Assembly (NCBI GenBank): GCA_010015745.1
Contig: ML978228.1
Coordinates: 62,001-126,000, forward strand
Direction: 5' to 3'
Origin: Setomelanomma holmii
Taxonomy: Eukaryota; Ascomycota; Dothideomycetes; Pleosporales; Phaeosphaeriaceae
DNA length: 64,000 nt
How positions within the stretch are numbered: the first letter of the stretch is position 1; every line of letters starts with the position of its first letter. The notes under the pieces are model-generated. The model did not search any database. It was not told the DNA's origin and saw only the letters and a program-made list of their open reading frames with translations. Below, piece by piece: positions 41,047 to 52,328 of this stretch. Both the position numbers and the translations under genes were made by a program.

Positions 41047-42188
41047 TTAAACCCCCTTTCGATACACCAGGGAATCCACCCACTCGCCCTTGCTCTCCCA
41101 CGCTTTCTCAGCCAAGCTATACTTCTCAAACCCAAGCCTCTCCGCCAGTTTCCAGCTACCAGTATTGCGAGGATCGCACTCAATCTCCAGCTCCACTTTC
41201 TCGCCACTCTTTCTGTTCACCAGCTCGTCAATGAAGGCTATCATCGCCTCCGTCCCGAATCCCTGACCTTGTACAGCCGGCAAAAACGAGAACCACAAGT
41301 CAAAATGCAACATCTGCTGTCCCTCGTCTTTCACATCATCTTCCTCATCACCTGACTTCGCAAGCCTCGCCCCAACCCGTCCCACCATCCTTCCCTCCCT
41401 CAGCACAACAAGCTCCCACACCCTCCTCGGACTCACCGCCTGACTCTTCAAATTCTCCAACACCAGCTCCCTTGCCTGCTTCCTCGTCCTTGGTGCCCAG
41501 TCCTGATACCGCGCATTGTCCTTGGTGCCCAGTCCTGATACCGCGCATTCTCCTCATTACTCTCCAGCTCATAATACCCGTCCGCATCGTCGCTCACAAA
41601 CTCCCTCAGCAGCAAACGCTCCGTCCTAATCGCGCCAAATTTCTCACCTTTGACGTTGGCCTTTTGGATGACTGCGAGTTCGGATGGACTGAGCATGCCC
41701 GAGGCTGCGAGGATTTTCTGCACAATGGCGCCTTTGGCTTCGATATAATCCAGTATAGTAGTACCCTTGGCCGCGAGATCGAGCTTTACTTGCGCATATT
41801 CATCGCGCAGCGCAGGATTGGCGCGAAGTGTGTTGCGCACGCCGAGATGATTGCGTGTCTGCGCGACGCCGTCAACGCAAATGTAGATGTTGCGCCGGAT
41901 GTCTTGGTTTGGATCTTTGACGACGTGGCGATCTGCGATGCCGAGTTCGCCTACATAGTCGAATTTTCCATTGGACACCAGGGCGTCAATGGCTGGTTGG
42001 ACACTATCGCGGGTGACGATGATGTCGATGTCGATGATGGGTTTGGCTGCGAGGCCAGGGACTGAGGTGCTGCCAACGTGCTCGATTGAGAGATATGAGA
42101 CGCCGTGAAGATATGTTTCTAGTTGGGACTTGAGCTGCTCGAAGTATGATGGCCATGCAGGATTGTAGGGCTCAACCTCAACGGACAT
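41047..42188 (-). pseudogene. GrpB (UPF0157) - GNAT acetyltransferase fusion, frameshifted
   Basis: Residues 1-180 form a GrpB nucleotidyltransferase-like domain (HVGSTSVPGLAAKPIIDIDI, then DVVKDPNQDIRRNIYIC-like strands). From about 190 a GNAT domain starts (IRTERLLLREF) and continues in another frame (FLPAVQGQGFGTEAMIAFID). The frame is lost at a 32-bp tandem duplication (41488-41519 and 41520-41551), which shifts by two bases. Without one copy the two halves join in frame. GrpB-GNAT fusions acting on small molecules are known in fungi; exact substrates unclear. It could be a strain-specific null or an assembly error. Confidence 0.75.
41488..41551. repeat. 32-bp tandem duplication
   Basis: Two adjacent copies starting CCTTGGTGCCCAGTCCTGAT, differing only at about the 31st base (gt versus ct). 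It lies in the GNAT part of the GrpB-GNAT gene. Confidence 0.9.
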
Positions 42189-42416
42189 GTTGAAGCAAAG
42201 TGTTAGCAGGCATCTGCTGTGTTAGAAATTCGGGAGACCTTATTGTGGTTGAGGTCGGCTGTGTTTGCCTTATTCGGTTCGGTGCTCACTTGAGGGTCTT
42301 GGCTGCCGGAACATAGCGTGCAGAAAAGGGCGGCGATGCAACCACATCGGGTGGTGATTCGCAAATTGGTAGAACCTATAATTACAACTTCCCACCCTTC
42401 CCGCGAACATCCTATT

Positions 42417-43497
42417 CTAATCATATTCTTCAATCTTGATAACTGGAGTGTCCGCATATACCGGAGGCGCATCTTCATACTCCGAGGTCAGCAGAGCAAT
42501 CTCTGCATCATCTTGTGCGGGAGTCTTCTCTTGCTGGCGCTGCACATACCAGCGACGAAGCATGACAATAGCGAAGGCCAACACAAATACCACGGGTATC
42601 AGGACCGTATCGTGCTGCAAGTACTCCTCCCAAACTTCGCTGATCTTGCTGGCCACCAAGTTCCACAGCCTCGACTCAGTTCCAACCTTGCCATACTCGT
42701 CCCATTCAGTTGGGTCGTATGTTGTTTGCACCATAGCAAGACGGCCACACTTCATTCGATATGGCTGTGCGCGATCCTTTCTTGCCACGACCTGAACGTC
42801 CTCGATGGTCAAATTGTCTGTCTCATTGCGCAACAAAATCTGCACGAGCTTTTGGCCTTCCTTATCCATCTCTATTGTATCACCGTCTAAGTAAGGAGCA
42901 CTGGGATCATTGCTTTCATGCAAAGGTAAGCCAGTGACATCGAACTGGACCCACATCTTGCCATTCTCTTGTGTACGCAGCACGGTATGTACATACTTCA
43001 ATGGCATCTGCACACTCGTCGTCCTCGGACCGAAGAAGGGGTCGCTCATCTCAGCAGTGCTAATGTTGGATGGGACTTGGTAGGCATTGATGTAGGGTGG
43101 AGGCGTTTCGATAGGAAGTATACGGCGTCCATTGAGCATAAGTGAGGACTGCTCATGATGGTACGTGTCGACGGTGAAGTGCAGCCGCTGTAATGTCGTC
43201 AGTATTTGATCTGTAGCTCTTGTTCGCGCCACGCACCAAGGCATTCTCCTGCGGTGGCTCCTGCCATTCTACTTGGAAGTCGGCTTTTTTGACAGCGAAA
43301 GGGCATCCCAAACACTCCATCTTCACAACGTAGGCCTTGTTGTGATGAAAGACCTCGTTTTCCTCGACAACTGTGACATCTGGGGCGTAATGAGGGATGA
43401 TCTCATCAGACCATTGCTTTAGGGACTGTGTGATGTCCAATTCAGCCGACAGGACAGCGACGGCAGCCGCACTCAGAGCAAACAAGGAATGCATCAT
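42417..43497 (-). CDS. Type I membrane protein, conserved fungal, unknown function
   Basis: Two exons, 43497-43237 and 43187-42417 (49-nt intron GTGCGT..CTGAC..CAG), 343 aa. The N-terminal signal peptide is MMHSLFALSAAAVAVLSA. The luminal part has a CLGC pair and a beta-rich segment (AYVVKMECLGCPF; MWVQFDVTGLPLH). One transmembrane helix lies near the end (VLIPVVFVLAFAIVMLRRWY) with a short acidic cytosolic tail containing Tyr and Pro motifs. The architecture suggests ER/secretory-pathway cargo or sorting function; no family name is recognised. Confidence 0.75.
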
Positions 43498-44556
43498 TAC
43501 TACAGGCCCACGAACGAAACAAAGCAAAGTAACGAGTGACAATGGCTGGAGACTTGGTGGTTGCACAACGAAACGATCCGCGAGGCAAGTCGCGCTCAAC
43601 GCACAAGCTTCGGGGTTCGGGCACGCTAGCGCAGGGATGACACGAGCTTATCGATTGCCAAGATTCTAAATCAGGGGACGACCCAACTCCTTCCCTAATT
43701 CGTGAGGCCTTTCACTAACACGACAAAAACTACCGACAGGGCATACTGGACCTATCTCGTTCATGACTTCAGCTGCTCGATGGAAGCTTGCGATATGATG
43801 GCCATGAGGAAATTACCTTGAAGATGCGCTCTCTTTCGGTCTCCGATCACAGTGTGCCTGTGAGGATGATCAGAATCTCAGCAATTCCCCGCATCTGCGC
43901 CGTCGTGTAGATCTCCCACAGTACACGAACGATCCACAAGCAGGCAATGGGCTTTGTTTGGGTCATCATTGAGCATCGCGTTGGATGTGGGGTCCGCTTT
44001 CTTGGGGCTGAAATGTTCGTGCGCATCGAGTGTCGAGGAGTTGCATGTTTGCAACGACGAGAACAAAGAACGACAGCTTGCGCCTTCAGCTTTGCGAATT
44101 TGATGAGACTGCCTAAACGATCAACTCGAGGTCAAAATGTCGCTGCGAATTGTGCAGCATAGGATCACCTTATGAGGCATCAGACTTCCGGTCACATCGG
44201 TTCCACAGCCACAACCGGCGCCTGACAAGCCTGCGCACTGTTCAACCCCCTGCTCTGCGGCTACCTGTAAACCTTAAGAGTAAGACGCGCGCTTTCAAGT
44301 CCGATTTTTGCGTCTTGTCATATTGTTAAGCATTTTTGTTTCTCGGTGGTCATTCTTCGACACCAACATTCGCTCTCTTTTCAAGACGCAACCCGCTGTT
44401 CTTCTTCCTTTTGCCAAGACATCAGAGTGACTCACGCAGAGCTAAAGCAACACCTTGAGCCCGAAATAGGGAATCGTTTCATCAGTTTCAGTAACATCTT
44501 GGGCCCGCTCAACTTTGCAGCTCTTCTTCATACATCGCCGGGTCACATACCCAAAC
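43498..44556. other. Intergenic divergent region, about 1.06 kb
   Basis: Between the divergent membrane-protein and PLAC8 genes. Short frames only; no repeat or RNA gene recognised. Confidence 0.4.
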
Positions 44557-45094
44557 ATGACCACCATCCAGAAGCAAGACTGGCACCACAGCGGTAGCTC
44601 CTGCTGCACACCAATCGGAACATGTATGTACAACCAGAGCATCGCCGATATACATGCTTACATCACGTCAGGCTGTCTCTCATGGTGGTGCCCTTGTATT
44701 GTCTACGGACGAACACACCACCGCATCAAGAACAATGGCGACATGAACGGCTACTCATGCTGCAATCTTGCCGTACGTTCCTTAAGCACCCTCTCAATCC
44801 CAACTCCAATTCTAATCCCAATAGTGCACAGGGCTCTGTGGCCTCGCCTGCCTCGGCATTTCTTTCGTCATGCCTATGCTGAGCCGTGGTGACATGCGCG
44901 CCAAATACCATATCAAAGGCAACGGATGTACTGATTGCCTATGCGCTTGCTGCTGTACGCCTTGCGATGTTACGCAGCAGGAGAAGGAGTCGACGTATCG
45001 AGAGGAGCAGAACAAGCGGCTGCTGGCGCAGCCTGGGAAGGAGGCTATGATGAATTATGCGCCGCAGCAGCAGGATCCGGCTTTCCATCATTGA
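44557..45094 (+). CDS. PLAC8 family Cys-rich protein
   Basis: Three exons: 44557-44623, 44672-44772 and 44825-45094 (introns 48 and 52 nt; GTATGT..CAG and GTACGT..CTAAT..TAG), 145 aa. After splicing the PLAC8 signature is complete: SSCC..GTCCLSWWCPC, YGRTHHRI, CCNLACTGLCGLACLG, then GCTDCLCACCCTPCDVTQQE near the C-terminus. Hydrophobic Cys-rich stretches form membrane pores or adaptors; plant and fungal members relate to cadmium/zinc resistance or calcium signalling. The last exon includes a polar tail to residue 145. Confidence 0.85.
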
Positions 45095-45278
45095 GGTCAA
45101 GGGCGCTCAGTTCTATCTGGCATTGTAAATTTGAGAGGTATAGTGCCAAGAAGTGGCAAGGCGCGAAGAAATACCCTGGTAGATACCAATTCCTAGTTTG
45201 TTCAACAGCAAATCTTTCTCGCGCGTCAAGCTTCCCATGCCTTCTCGCGGCCATCCTATCTCCTCACCAGCTCTTCTT

Positions 45279-45965
45279 TCATTCCTCCTTCTTCTCGCCA
45301 CGCCCAGCAATCATCTCTGTCAATGCCCTCCACTCCCCCTCCAACATACCCATCTCAATCCCATCCCACCACCGGCCCTCAAACCAATACGCTTGTCTCT
45401 CCCGCCCCTCCATCTTGAAGCCTATCTTCTTGTACAGCCTAATCGCGCCCTCGTTCCACTCAAACGCCCTTATACGCACACGATGCAGCCCCGCTCGCCG
45501 AAAAGCATAGTCCAACCCCCAGAGAATAGCTTCCTTACCGTATCCTCGCCCTTGATACTCGGGGATAACATCGATTCCAACCTCCGTCCAACGATGATGT
45601 GAACTTCCTCGCGGAAGCCGAGAGAGATGTAATTCTCCAATCGCTATACCCCAGTCCTCCACTAAGCCCTCCTTTCCTTCATCCTTGCTCTTCTTGACCA
45701 ACTCCCTAATTTTCTCCTTAGATAGATCTGCTGGATGGTTCAACCAGATGACCACGCCGAGCAGATACTTGGACGAGTCTGCGCAGATGGTCATGAAATC
45801 TTTGGTGTCGGTGTCGCTGGGCAGGGAGATGTTTCCGAAATTGCTGTTTTGAAAGCCGTGAACGTCGTCGGATATTGCGCGGAAAATGGCAATGTCGGCA
45901 TCACGGATGGCGCGATAGGAGAGGTTTGCGGAGTTAAAGGGGTGGGGTGGGGCTTGAGGAGTCAT
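45279..45965 (-). CDS. GNAT N-acetyltransferase
   Basis: Intronless, 228 aa. The acetyl-CoA pyrophosphate loop is EYQGRGYGKEAILWG. RimJ/RimL-like features: YRAIRDADIAIF at the N-terminus, a WTEVGIDVIPEYQG strand, and GAIRLYKKIGFKMEGRERQAY at the end. Such enzymes acetylate N-termini, polyamines or small molecules. It is convergent with PLAC8, 185 bp apart. Substrate not predictable. Confidence 0.85.
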   Translation of the reverse strand: MTPQAPPHPFNSANLSYRAIRDADIAIFRAISDDVHGFQNSNFGNISLPSDTDTKDFMTICADSSKYLLGVVIWLNHPADLSKEKIRELVKKSKDEGKEGLVEDWGIAIGELHLSRLPRGSSHHRWTEVGIDVIPEYQGRGYGKEAILWGLDYAFRRAGLHRVRIRAFEWNEGAIRLYKKIGFKMEGRERQAYWFEGRWWDGIEMGMLEGEWRALTEMIAGRGEKKEE

Positions 45966-46418
45966 GTTGCGAGGAATTTGATGCTGTGGATTGGTGCCAA
46001 TTTGTGGTGATAGTTGTTATGTCAGTATTTATGATGTTCTTCTACTGTGTTGAGATCAAAATCTTTTGTAAGTAGGAAGGGCGGTGGTGCGCCCTTTTGA
46101 CATAACCGTGTTGAAGAGCCAGATGTTCGTTGCAAGTCGTGTATGGATGTTGTGTCGTTGCTATATTTATAAGGAGTTGAGATTGTCAGAAACGTTCACA
46201 TCTGACTCATTACGTGCTGAGAGTTATCGTCGAATGGTGTCATTGTAAGGCTGCCACTAGGCTAGCTTAGGAAGGTCGAAAAGTACGTTTACACCTTCTG
46301 TACTAGACGAGATCAACTACGATGGTAGCAAGATGCCCAGAAGATTCACGAATTAGATGGTCATGTTCGCTCGCCGGCGTAAGTCTCTAACAAAGGTCAA
46401 AGCATATATGCTGAAATT
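45966..46418. other. Intergenic region
   Basis: 5' flank of the GNAT gene and 3' flank of the GH2 gene. No coding signal or repeat recognised. Confidence 0.4.
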
Positions 46419-48672
46419 TTACGGCATGCCAAACTGCATACTTCCCGGAACCACATCCTCCATCACAGCACGCTTTGTCGAGTTGTTGGCTCGCCCTGCC
46501 GCAGCCTTGTACAGTGCAGCTACATCGGCCTGCCACTGCGCCTGGTCCATGCGGATGATGCGACGGTCGTAGGTCATCAAACCGTTGACCTCGCCCTCCA
46601 CGTCAGTGGTCTGCGTCCAGATGCCTCCAGAGCATGAAAATCGCTCAGTCTGGTCGCGCAGTTCACTAAGCAGCAAGTGTGTCCGGTAGTTCCAGGCCTC
46701 CGTGGAATTGGTCAGCTCGTAAGAAGTCTGGCGGTCCGTATCCTTGTACCACGCACTAGACAAGAGTTAGCATTGGGTTGCTCACAAGTGCATTCTCCGA
46801 CTGCAACGGAGGAAGAAGAGCCAACTTACTGTCCTTCTGGAGGATACTGCCCGATGCCGCCAAACTCGCCTTGGAGGCCAATGCGGCTTGGATCGTAAGC
46901 CGAGTCAGAGCCATCTGGTCCAGAGCCTTGCCGGGACCAAAACGGCGTGCCACACTGAGGAGTCGAGTAGTGGTGGTTGTCGTCAAAGTCACCTGCTCGA
47001 TGATCCGTCCAGCCGCTCACAGCGTTGACTAAGCGTGTGGGGTCGAGCTGACGCACAACATCTGTGAGTCCAATCTCAGGGAATGGAGGCGTGGTAGCCT
47101 GACCCCACTCTTCATTGTAGATCGTCCACGCGAAGATGCTGGGATAATTCCGGAGCTGCTCCACAAGCAGTTGCAGTTGGCGATTGAACTCTGCCTGTTG
47201 ATCAGGACCTTCCAACCGAATAGTTTGACATGCGTCCTTGGGGTCTGGTAGATCTGGACGAAGCGACGGCATGTCCTGAATAATGAGCAAGCCCATCTCG
47301 TCAGCCGCCCTGTAGTACAAAGCGGGCTCCACCTTGATGTGCTTTCGAACGGTGTTAATTCCGACGCTCTTAAGGACACGCAAATCATATTCCATAGCCT
47401 CTTTAGTTGGCGCCGTATAGATACCGTCTACCTCAAGTTAGCATATGACCCTGTTCACATGCGGAACGGATTGTCTTACCTGGCCAGAAGCCTTGATCGA
47501 GCGGGCCGAATGGGAAGATGAAATCGCCATTCAGCAGCGGCCTCTGCACACCGCCAACGACGCCCCTTGACACCGTGCGGAAGCCAGCGTAGCTCTGGAT
47601 CTGATCATCGCCAAAATTGATGGCGATGTCGTACAGAGTCGGAGAGTCCGGAGACCACAGCTTCGGATTGTTCACAGTGAACGTGAACGTAGCACCGCTA
47701 TTCCCCGATGCGACGGCCTTGGAAGACGCACTGTTCTGCTCGTACACGGAGACTTGGACCGGACTGCTGGAATTCGTGCTGCTGTGAACAGTGACACTGA
47801 CTACGCAAGGTTAGTCACATCCTTGTCTAGTGAGGACATCAGCCGCGTACCTGTTCCGTCCATATCGGCAGTCAGATCTAGCTTAGCGACATGCTCAGTA
47901 GGTGCAGGCTCCAGCCAGACAGTCTGCCAGATGCCACTACATGGCGTATACCAGATCATGCCGCCACGGTCGAGAGTCTGCTTGCCAATGGGTATTTGCG
48001 TCCTGCCCGAATCCGTTGGGTCAAACACGTGGACGATGCTACGAAAGTCATCAGCGTTCAGCACCTGATGGTTAGTTTGGAAAACCCATACAGTTCATTC
48101 GTTCCATTGGAACTCAGATGCGGCGTGATATCGAAAGAGAACTCGAAGTAACCACCACGGTGAAAGCCGGCGTTCTTGCCGTTAACAAAGACGGTGGCCT
48201 CGTAGTCAACCGCTCCGAAGTTCAACAGAATGCGACTTCCAGCTTGCCAGTCCGAGGGCACGTCGAACGAGGTCTTGTAGAATGAATAGATCTTGCTCCC
48301 GCCACTCACACCTATACGACGATCAGTGAATGTCTCATGGAGTCATCTTTGACACATACCGGAAAGCGCGCTCTCGAGACAGAAAGGAACCAGAACGGGA
48401 TCTTGAAACTCCTGACCAAACGGAGGTGAGTCGATGTCGACCGCACTGGCATTGCGGTATCCCCAAACGCCGTTGAGGTTCTTCCACTGGGACCGCTGCA
48501 GCCTCGGGCGGGGATACTCAGGCCAAGGGCTGGTTCCGACCTTTGCTGTCCACTCTGTGTCGAGCGTAATGTTCTTGATCTTGTACTCATTGGTGCTCTG
48601 GCGAGGGCTGATGGTCGAGGCCAAGACGCTCGCAACCAAGATGGCCGTTGTGATAAGGGTATATAGTCCCAT
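46419..48672 (-). CDS. Secreted glycoside hydrolase family 2 enzyme
   Basis: Six exons: 48672-48360, 48311-48092, 48038-47851, 47800-47480, 47427-46830 and 46755-46419. Introns are 48-74 nt; all phases agree, giving 658 aa. Signal peptide MGLYTLITTAILVASVLASTI. Sugar-binding jelly-roll: GYFEFSFDITPHL, NELIVHVFDPTDSG. The TIM barrel has catalytic acid/base Glu453 in IYNEEWG and likely nucleophile Glu535 in LQGEFGG. GH2 enzymes include beta-galactosidases, beta-mannosidases and beta-glucuronidases; the specificity here is open. It probably acts outside the cell on plant hemicellulose side chains. Confidence 0.88.
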
Positions 48673-50222
48673 ACTGACAATAGGCGCTTTCGTTCCTGCG
48701 CGAGTTGAGAGTCGGGGTATTATGCTTAAGTCGAGTGGTTAAGCAAGCAGGAGCCGAACCAGCTATTTAAGGTACCCGGATCAATGCCGCATTCACACAC
48801 CAAACACGGTCTATGCCGTTTTGCAGCAAATCAGCAGGCCGAGCGCAAACGATTTGGGATCATTCATTAGTGAATACACATCCTGACCGTTTGGATACTC
48901 AGCACTTGTAATGGCTGCATGTTGCATCTCTTGGCCTGGGATTAGCGGCGGCCGTGGCTGCACGCCTTGGTCGATCACGGCAGCATCCAAGTTCCGTGAC
49001 ATCATCTCGAAATTCTCCAAATCAACTGCAGTCACCAGGTGTGGCCTCCTGACTCCTTCTTCTATCAACCGCCATACCAAGCTGGTTGGAATGCTGAACG
49101 CGCCGGGCGAGGCATCGATGAAAGAGGAGGGCGGCGCCAGGACTTGGTTTTTGTTCAGCAGGACTTTCACGTTGCGCGACAACGCCGTGGATGCATACAG
49201 GCTGCGCGCCGTCAGATGAGTGATCGAGTGGTGGAGCTTGAGGGGAGCATGCGGCTTGCTGCCCTGGTTAATAGTGATCAGCGCCTTGGCTCGCATCGGG
49301 CTGGAGGCCTATGAATATTCCCCGCATTGGCTCGGCTTCAGTTCACCCACGGCATTCCGCCCTGGCATCCATGTTGATAGTGCCTTTTGGAAGGTCGTGA
49401 GCCGGATGTGCGCATCGCCAATACGTGGCGAAAAGGTCGTGGCAGGCGTTAGATGCTGTGCGCAGCAGGACCTGATCAAGCAAGCAAGCAAGATGACGCG
49501 AATGCGTTGGCGAAAGGATGACGCAGGCGTAATAGAGTGGATGGAGAGCTAAGCTTGCGGGAGGCTTGGGTTTCTTTGCAATGCGGTGAAGGTCGAGTGG
49601 AGGTGTGATTTGAAGTGGGACAAGACGAGCCCCGCAATGTTTGTTGGCACCAGCTCAAGCAGAGAAGGAGCAAGTGCGTGCGCGCTTCATTTAGGAAAGT
49701 GCGATTGTTTACAACCGTATCAATGATGGGTATACAACAGTAAGGTACCATGAACCTCGCATGTTTTGTCGTCTCCATTCCACAGCATTGCTTCTTCTCG
49801 CCAAGCCTGCTGCATGGCACGAACACGAACCACGCGCAATCTCTACGCCGTTCATAATACTCCGCGCTTATCTCTACTCAGCTTTGTGCCATGTTGTTCC
49901 CTTAGGCCCTGTGGCCTCCCATTGTACTTCGTACCTCTTTCGGGCTGGCTGCGCGCATGACACGAGTTCTGCGTGCTCCAACCTCCACATGTTGACGCTA
50001 CCTTCCTTTTACTGCAGTCGATGTTACGTTCAGGCGTCTTTTCGGGATTCGGTCGTAGTTGATTAGCACAGGATGCTTACCCTGCGCTGATGCTACACTG
50101 TGATGAGAATATGTTGCGGAACAGAACGTATTCCGACGCGGAAGTATTGCCGGTTCTGTATAGCTCTAAACCCCACCGTCAGGTGCACCATGAGGCGGAG
50201 TTTAAGTTTCAGACGGGATCCA
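48673..50222. other. Gene-poor region, about 1.55 kb
   Basis: A minus frame at 48811-49296 (161 codons) is the only sizeable non-shadow frame. Pieces such as VWRLIEEGV look faintly ankyrin-like but no repeat is convincing. The remainder has only short frames. Confidence 0.3.
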
Positions 50223-52328
50223 TCAAGGCATGCGGAGGAAGGATTTACTCCAGGGCTTCACCTTCTGCGATAACGAGTCCGATCTCGATGGACTAGTCGG
50301 TCGATCTGCGCTTGTCGGGGAGGATGGCGGTCTCACGAATCGTGGTGAAGTGGGCGAGGTCGGGGACGCAGGCGGTATTGGAGCTTTCCTAGGGGACTCA
50401 TATGCTTCACTGATATACCGCGGTGTAGGTCCTTCCACCGTTCGAATCGAAGCTCCATCGTCGTCATCGTAGTCCTCCAGCGGCGAACGATCAGTATACG
50501 AGTCCAATATCGAGGATACTTGTGTCGTACGCGAAGAAGTAGACATTCGGATGGTCGAGGTCTCGGATGCTAGAGAGCTCGAACTCGCGGTAGATGTGGT
50601 AGAGCTAATGGTCGACATCGTTCGGAGCGAAGCAGCACTCGATGCCGAGTCCGACTGCGCCAACCCTACATCGTGTTTGTGATCGCCGCAGTGTATATCT
50701 GGTATCGAGGTTTCATAGAGGATGATGTCGAGGAACCGATCGCGAACATCGCGCGCAGTTGGGCGCAAGTCTGGAGCCCTGCTAAGCATACTGCGAATCA
50801 AATTAAGGATGCCAGGTATTGCGCGAAACGCGTCATCGTCGTGCTCGAATGACACCTTCTCCAAAAGTTCGATCCAGGTGTCAGTCTTGTCTAGATTTGC
50901 GTGAAAAGACGCGTCAGTCCTCGATTTACTGCCTCCCGGGTTGATCTTCTGCTTAGTAGACCGATGCTTGACGAAGTCGTGAGGCTTCTTCTTTAGCATG
51001 AACGTGATGATCTCCAAGAAGACACATGCAAGGGAGAACACGTCTGCCTTCTCCGTCTCGTGCACTCTGGAGCGCGGTTTCGGCACGGGCTTGGTCTTTT
51101 TGAAACCAAAGTTGAAGCCCGAGAATTCGGCTGTAGGGGTCTTCGTCAATTTGTGGCGCGGTGAGACGCTGGTTGTTGATGAGCCAGACGAGCTTTTGCT
51201 TATGATGGAAGTGTGCTTGGTGCTCGGGACAACGGGTGCGGGAGCTGAGGCATTAGGTTCGGAGGATTGTCCTTCGATATGCGCTTCTGGTGCGCCGTAA
51301 ATGTAGGCATCCATCGGATCAGGTCTTTTGTCCTTCTGAAAAGTCTCGAGACTGCCGATATCACTGAAAGCAATCGCATTGCTCTCGGTGATCAGTATAT
51401 TTGATGGTCGTATGTTGGAATGACAAAATCCGTTCTGGTGCATAGTGGCCAGGGCATCAGAAAGACAATGCATCCAATTATAAACCAGCCACCTTCTGTC
51501 TGGCTTGGCCAGCTTTTGATACTGCGTAGGGTTTCTGTGGTCGATGAAAGTCCTAAGGGTGTGGTGACCGAGGAAGCTCGTCACAATGTATCCTGATCCC
51601 TTGGCAGTATAAGACGCCCACACGGGCGCAATGTGATCGTGCTCAATCATGCGCGCACTTTCGACATCCACGGTAAATACGGACTCGAATGCGTCAGGAG
51701 TTTCCGCGTTGCCTAGGGGAAAACGCCTTCGAACATAAATCTCCGTTGGCTTTTTAGGCAGGTGGACACGCGACCAGTTTTGAAGCGTGACCGCTGCCGG
51801 AAGGCTGTGGACGTATTCTAGCGGCACTTCCTCATTTGGCATGAAGTCGATGTGCACTCCATCTCGGAGCTCGCGGAGCAGAAACTGGAATTGTGTGTGG
51901 TAGAATCGAACATTTGCGTGGTTATCGCGTCGGTTCGATAGCGCTAGTTGCTCGATGTCGTCCGGCTCCAGCGGTAAATCATCGTCATCCCAAGACTTGT
52001 CGACCACGGCGAAAATCCGATCTGCTTCACCAATCTCTGCCAGCACCAGAAACAATCTCTTCGCCTTGTCGAGGATCCATTCAATGTACGTGTCGTCGCT
52101 CAGGTCGCCAAAGCCTACAGGTTGTGTCAATCGTTCCCTTTCCTGGGGTTGGAGTCGCGAAGTCACAAAGTCTTGCGTGACTTTCTCGTTGATTCTCTCA
52201 TCGGTCCACCAAATCTGCTGAAGGGCTGCGTGAGGGGTAACGAGCGAGTGTCCGGCATAGCCATAAATGAGCGCATTTAGCGCGACAGTTTGATCGTTGA
52301 CAACATTTGTGAGCGTCCTTGCGCTCAT
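50223..52328 (-). CDS. Protein kinase-like protein, probable pseudokinase
   Basis: Intronless, 701 aa from Met at 52328 (a GTG two codons upstream is not used). The kinase fold covers about 200-560: the helical part DRRWLVYNWMHCLSDALATMHQNG, then catalytic-loop FCHSNIRPSNILI, where HRD is HSN (303-305). The DFG position reads FSDIGS, and the ADVFSLACVFLEIITF helix follows. No glycine-rich loop and no clear VAIK lysine were found. Without the catalytic Asp and Lys, activity is unlikely. The N-terminal 190 residues are helical; the C-terminal 130 are Ser/Thr/Pro-rich with ASPTSPTSPRF repeats, probably phosphorylated. A scaffold role in signalling is inferred. Confidence 0.8.
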   Translation of the reverse strand: MSARTLTNVVNDQTVALNALIYGYAGHSLVTPHAALQQIWWTDERINEKVTQDFVTSRLQPQERERLTQPVGFGDLSDDTYIEWILDKAKRLFLVLAEIGEADRIFAVVDKSWDDDDLPLEPDDIEQLALSNRRDNHANVRFYHTQFQFLLRELRDGVHIDFMPNEEVPLEYVHSLPAAVTLQNWSRVHLPKKPTEIYVRRRFPLGNAETPDAFESVFTVDVESARMIEHDHIAPVWASYTAKGSGYIVTSFLGHHTLRTFIDHRNPTQYQKLAKPDRRWLVYNWMHCLSDALATMHQNGFCHSNIRPSNILITESNAIAFSDIGSLETFQKDKRPDPMDAYIYGAPEAHIEGQSSEPNASAPAPVVPSTKHTSIISKSSSGSSTTSVSPRHKLTKTPTAEFSGFNFGFKKTKPVPKPRSRVHETEKADVFSLACVFLEIITFMLKKKPHDFVKHRSTKQKINPGGSKSRTDASFHANLDKTDTWIELLEKVSFEHDDDAFRAIPGILNLIRSMLSRAPDLRPTARDVRDRFLDIILYETSIPDIHCGDHKHDVGLAQSDSASSAASLRTMSTISSTTSTASSSSLASETSTIRMSTSSRTTQVSSILDSYTDRSPLEDYDDDDGASIRTVEGPTPRYISEAYESPRKAPIPPASPTSPTSPRFVRPPSSPTSADRPTSPSRSDSLSQKVKPWSKSFLRMP

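Noticed and set aside
50998..51300. Open frame antisense to the pseudokinase gene
   Set aside because: Shadow frame of a Ser/Asp/Glu-rich coding region; no domain.
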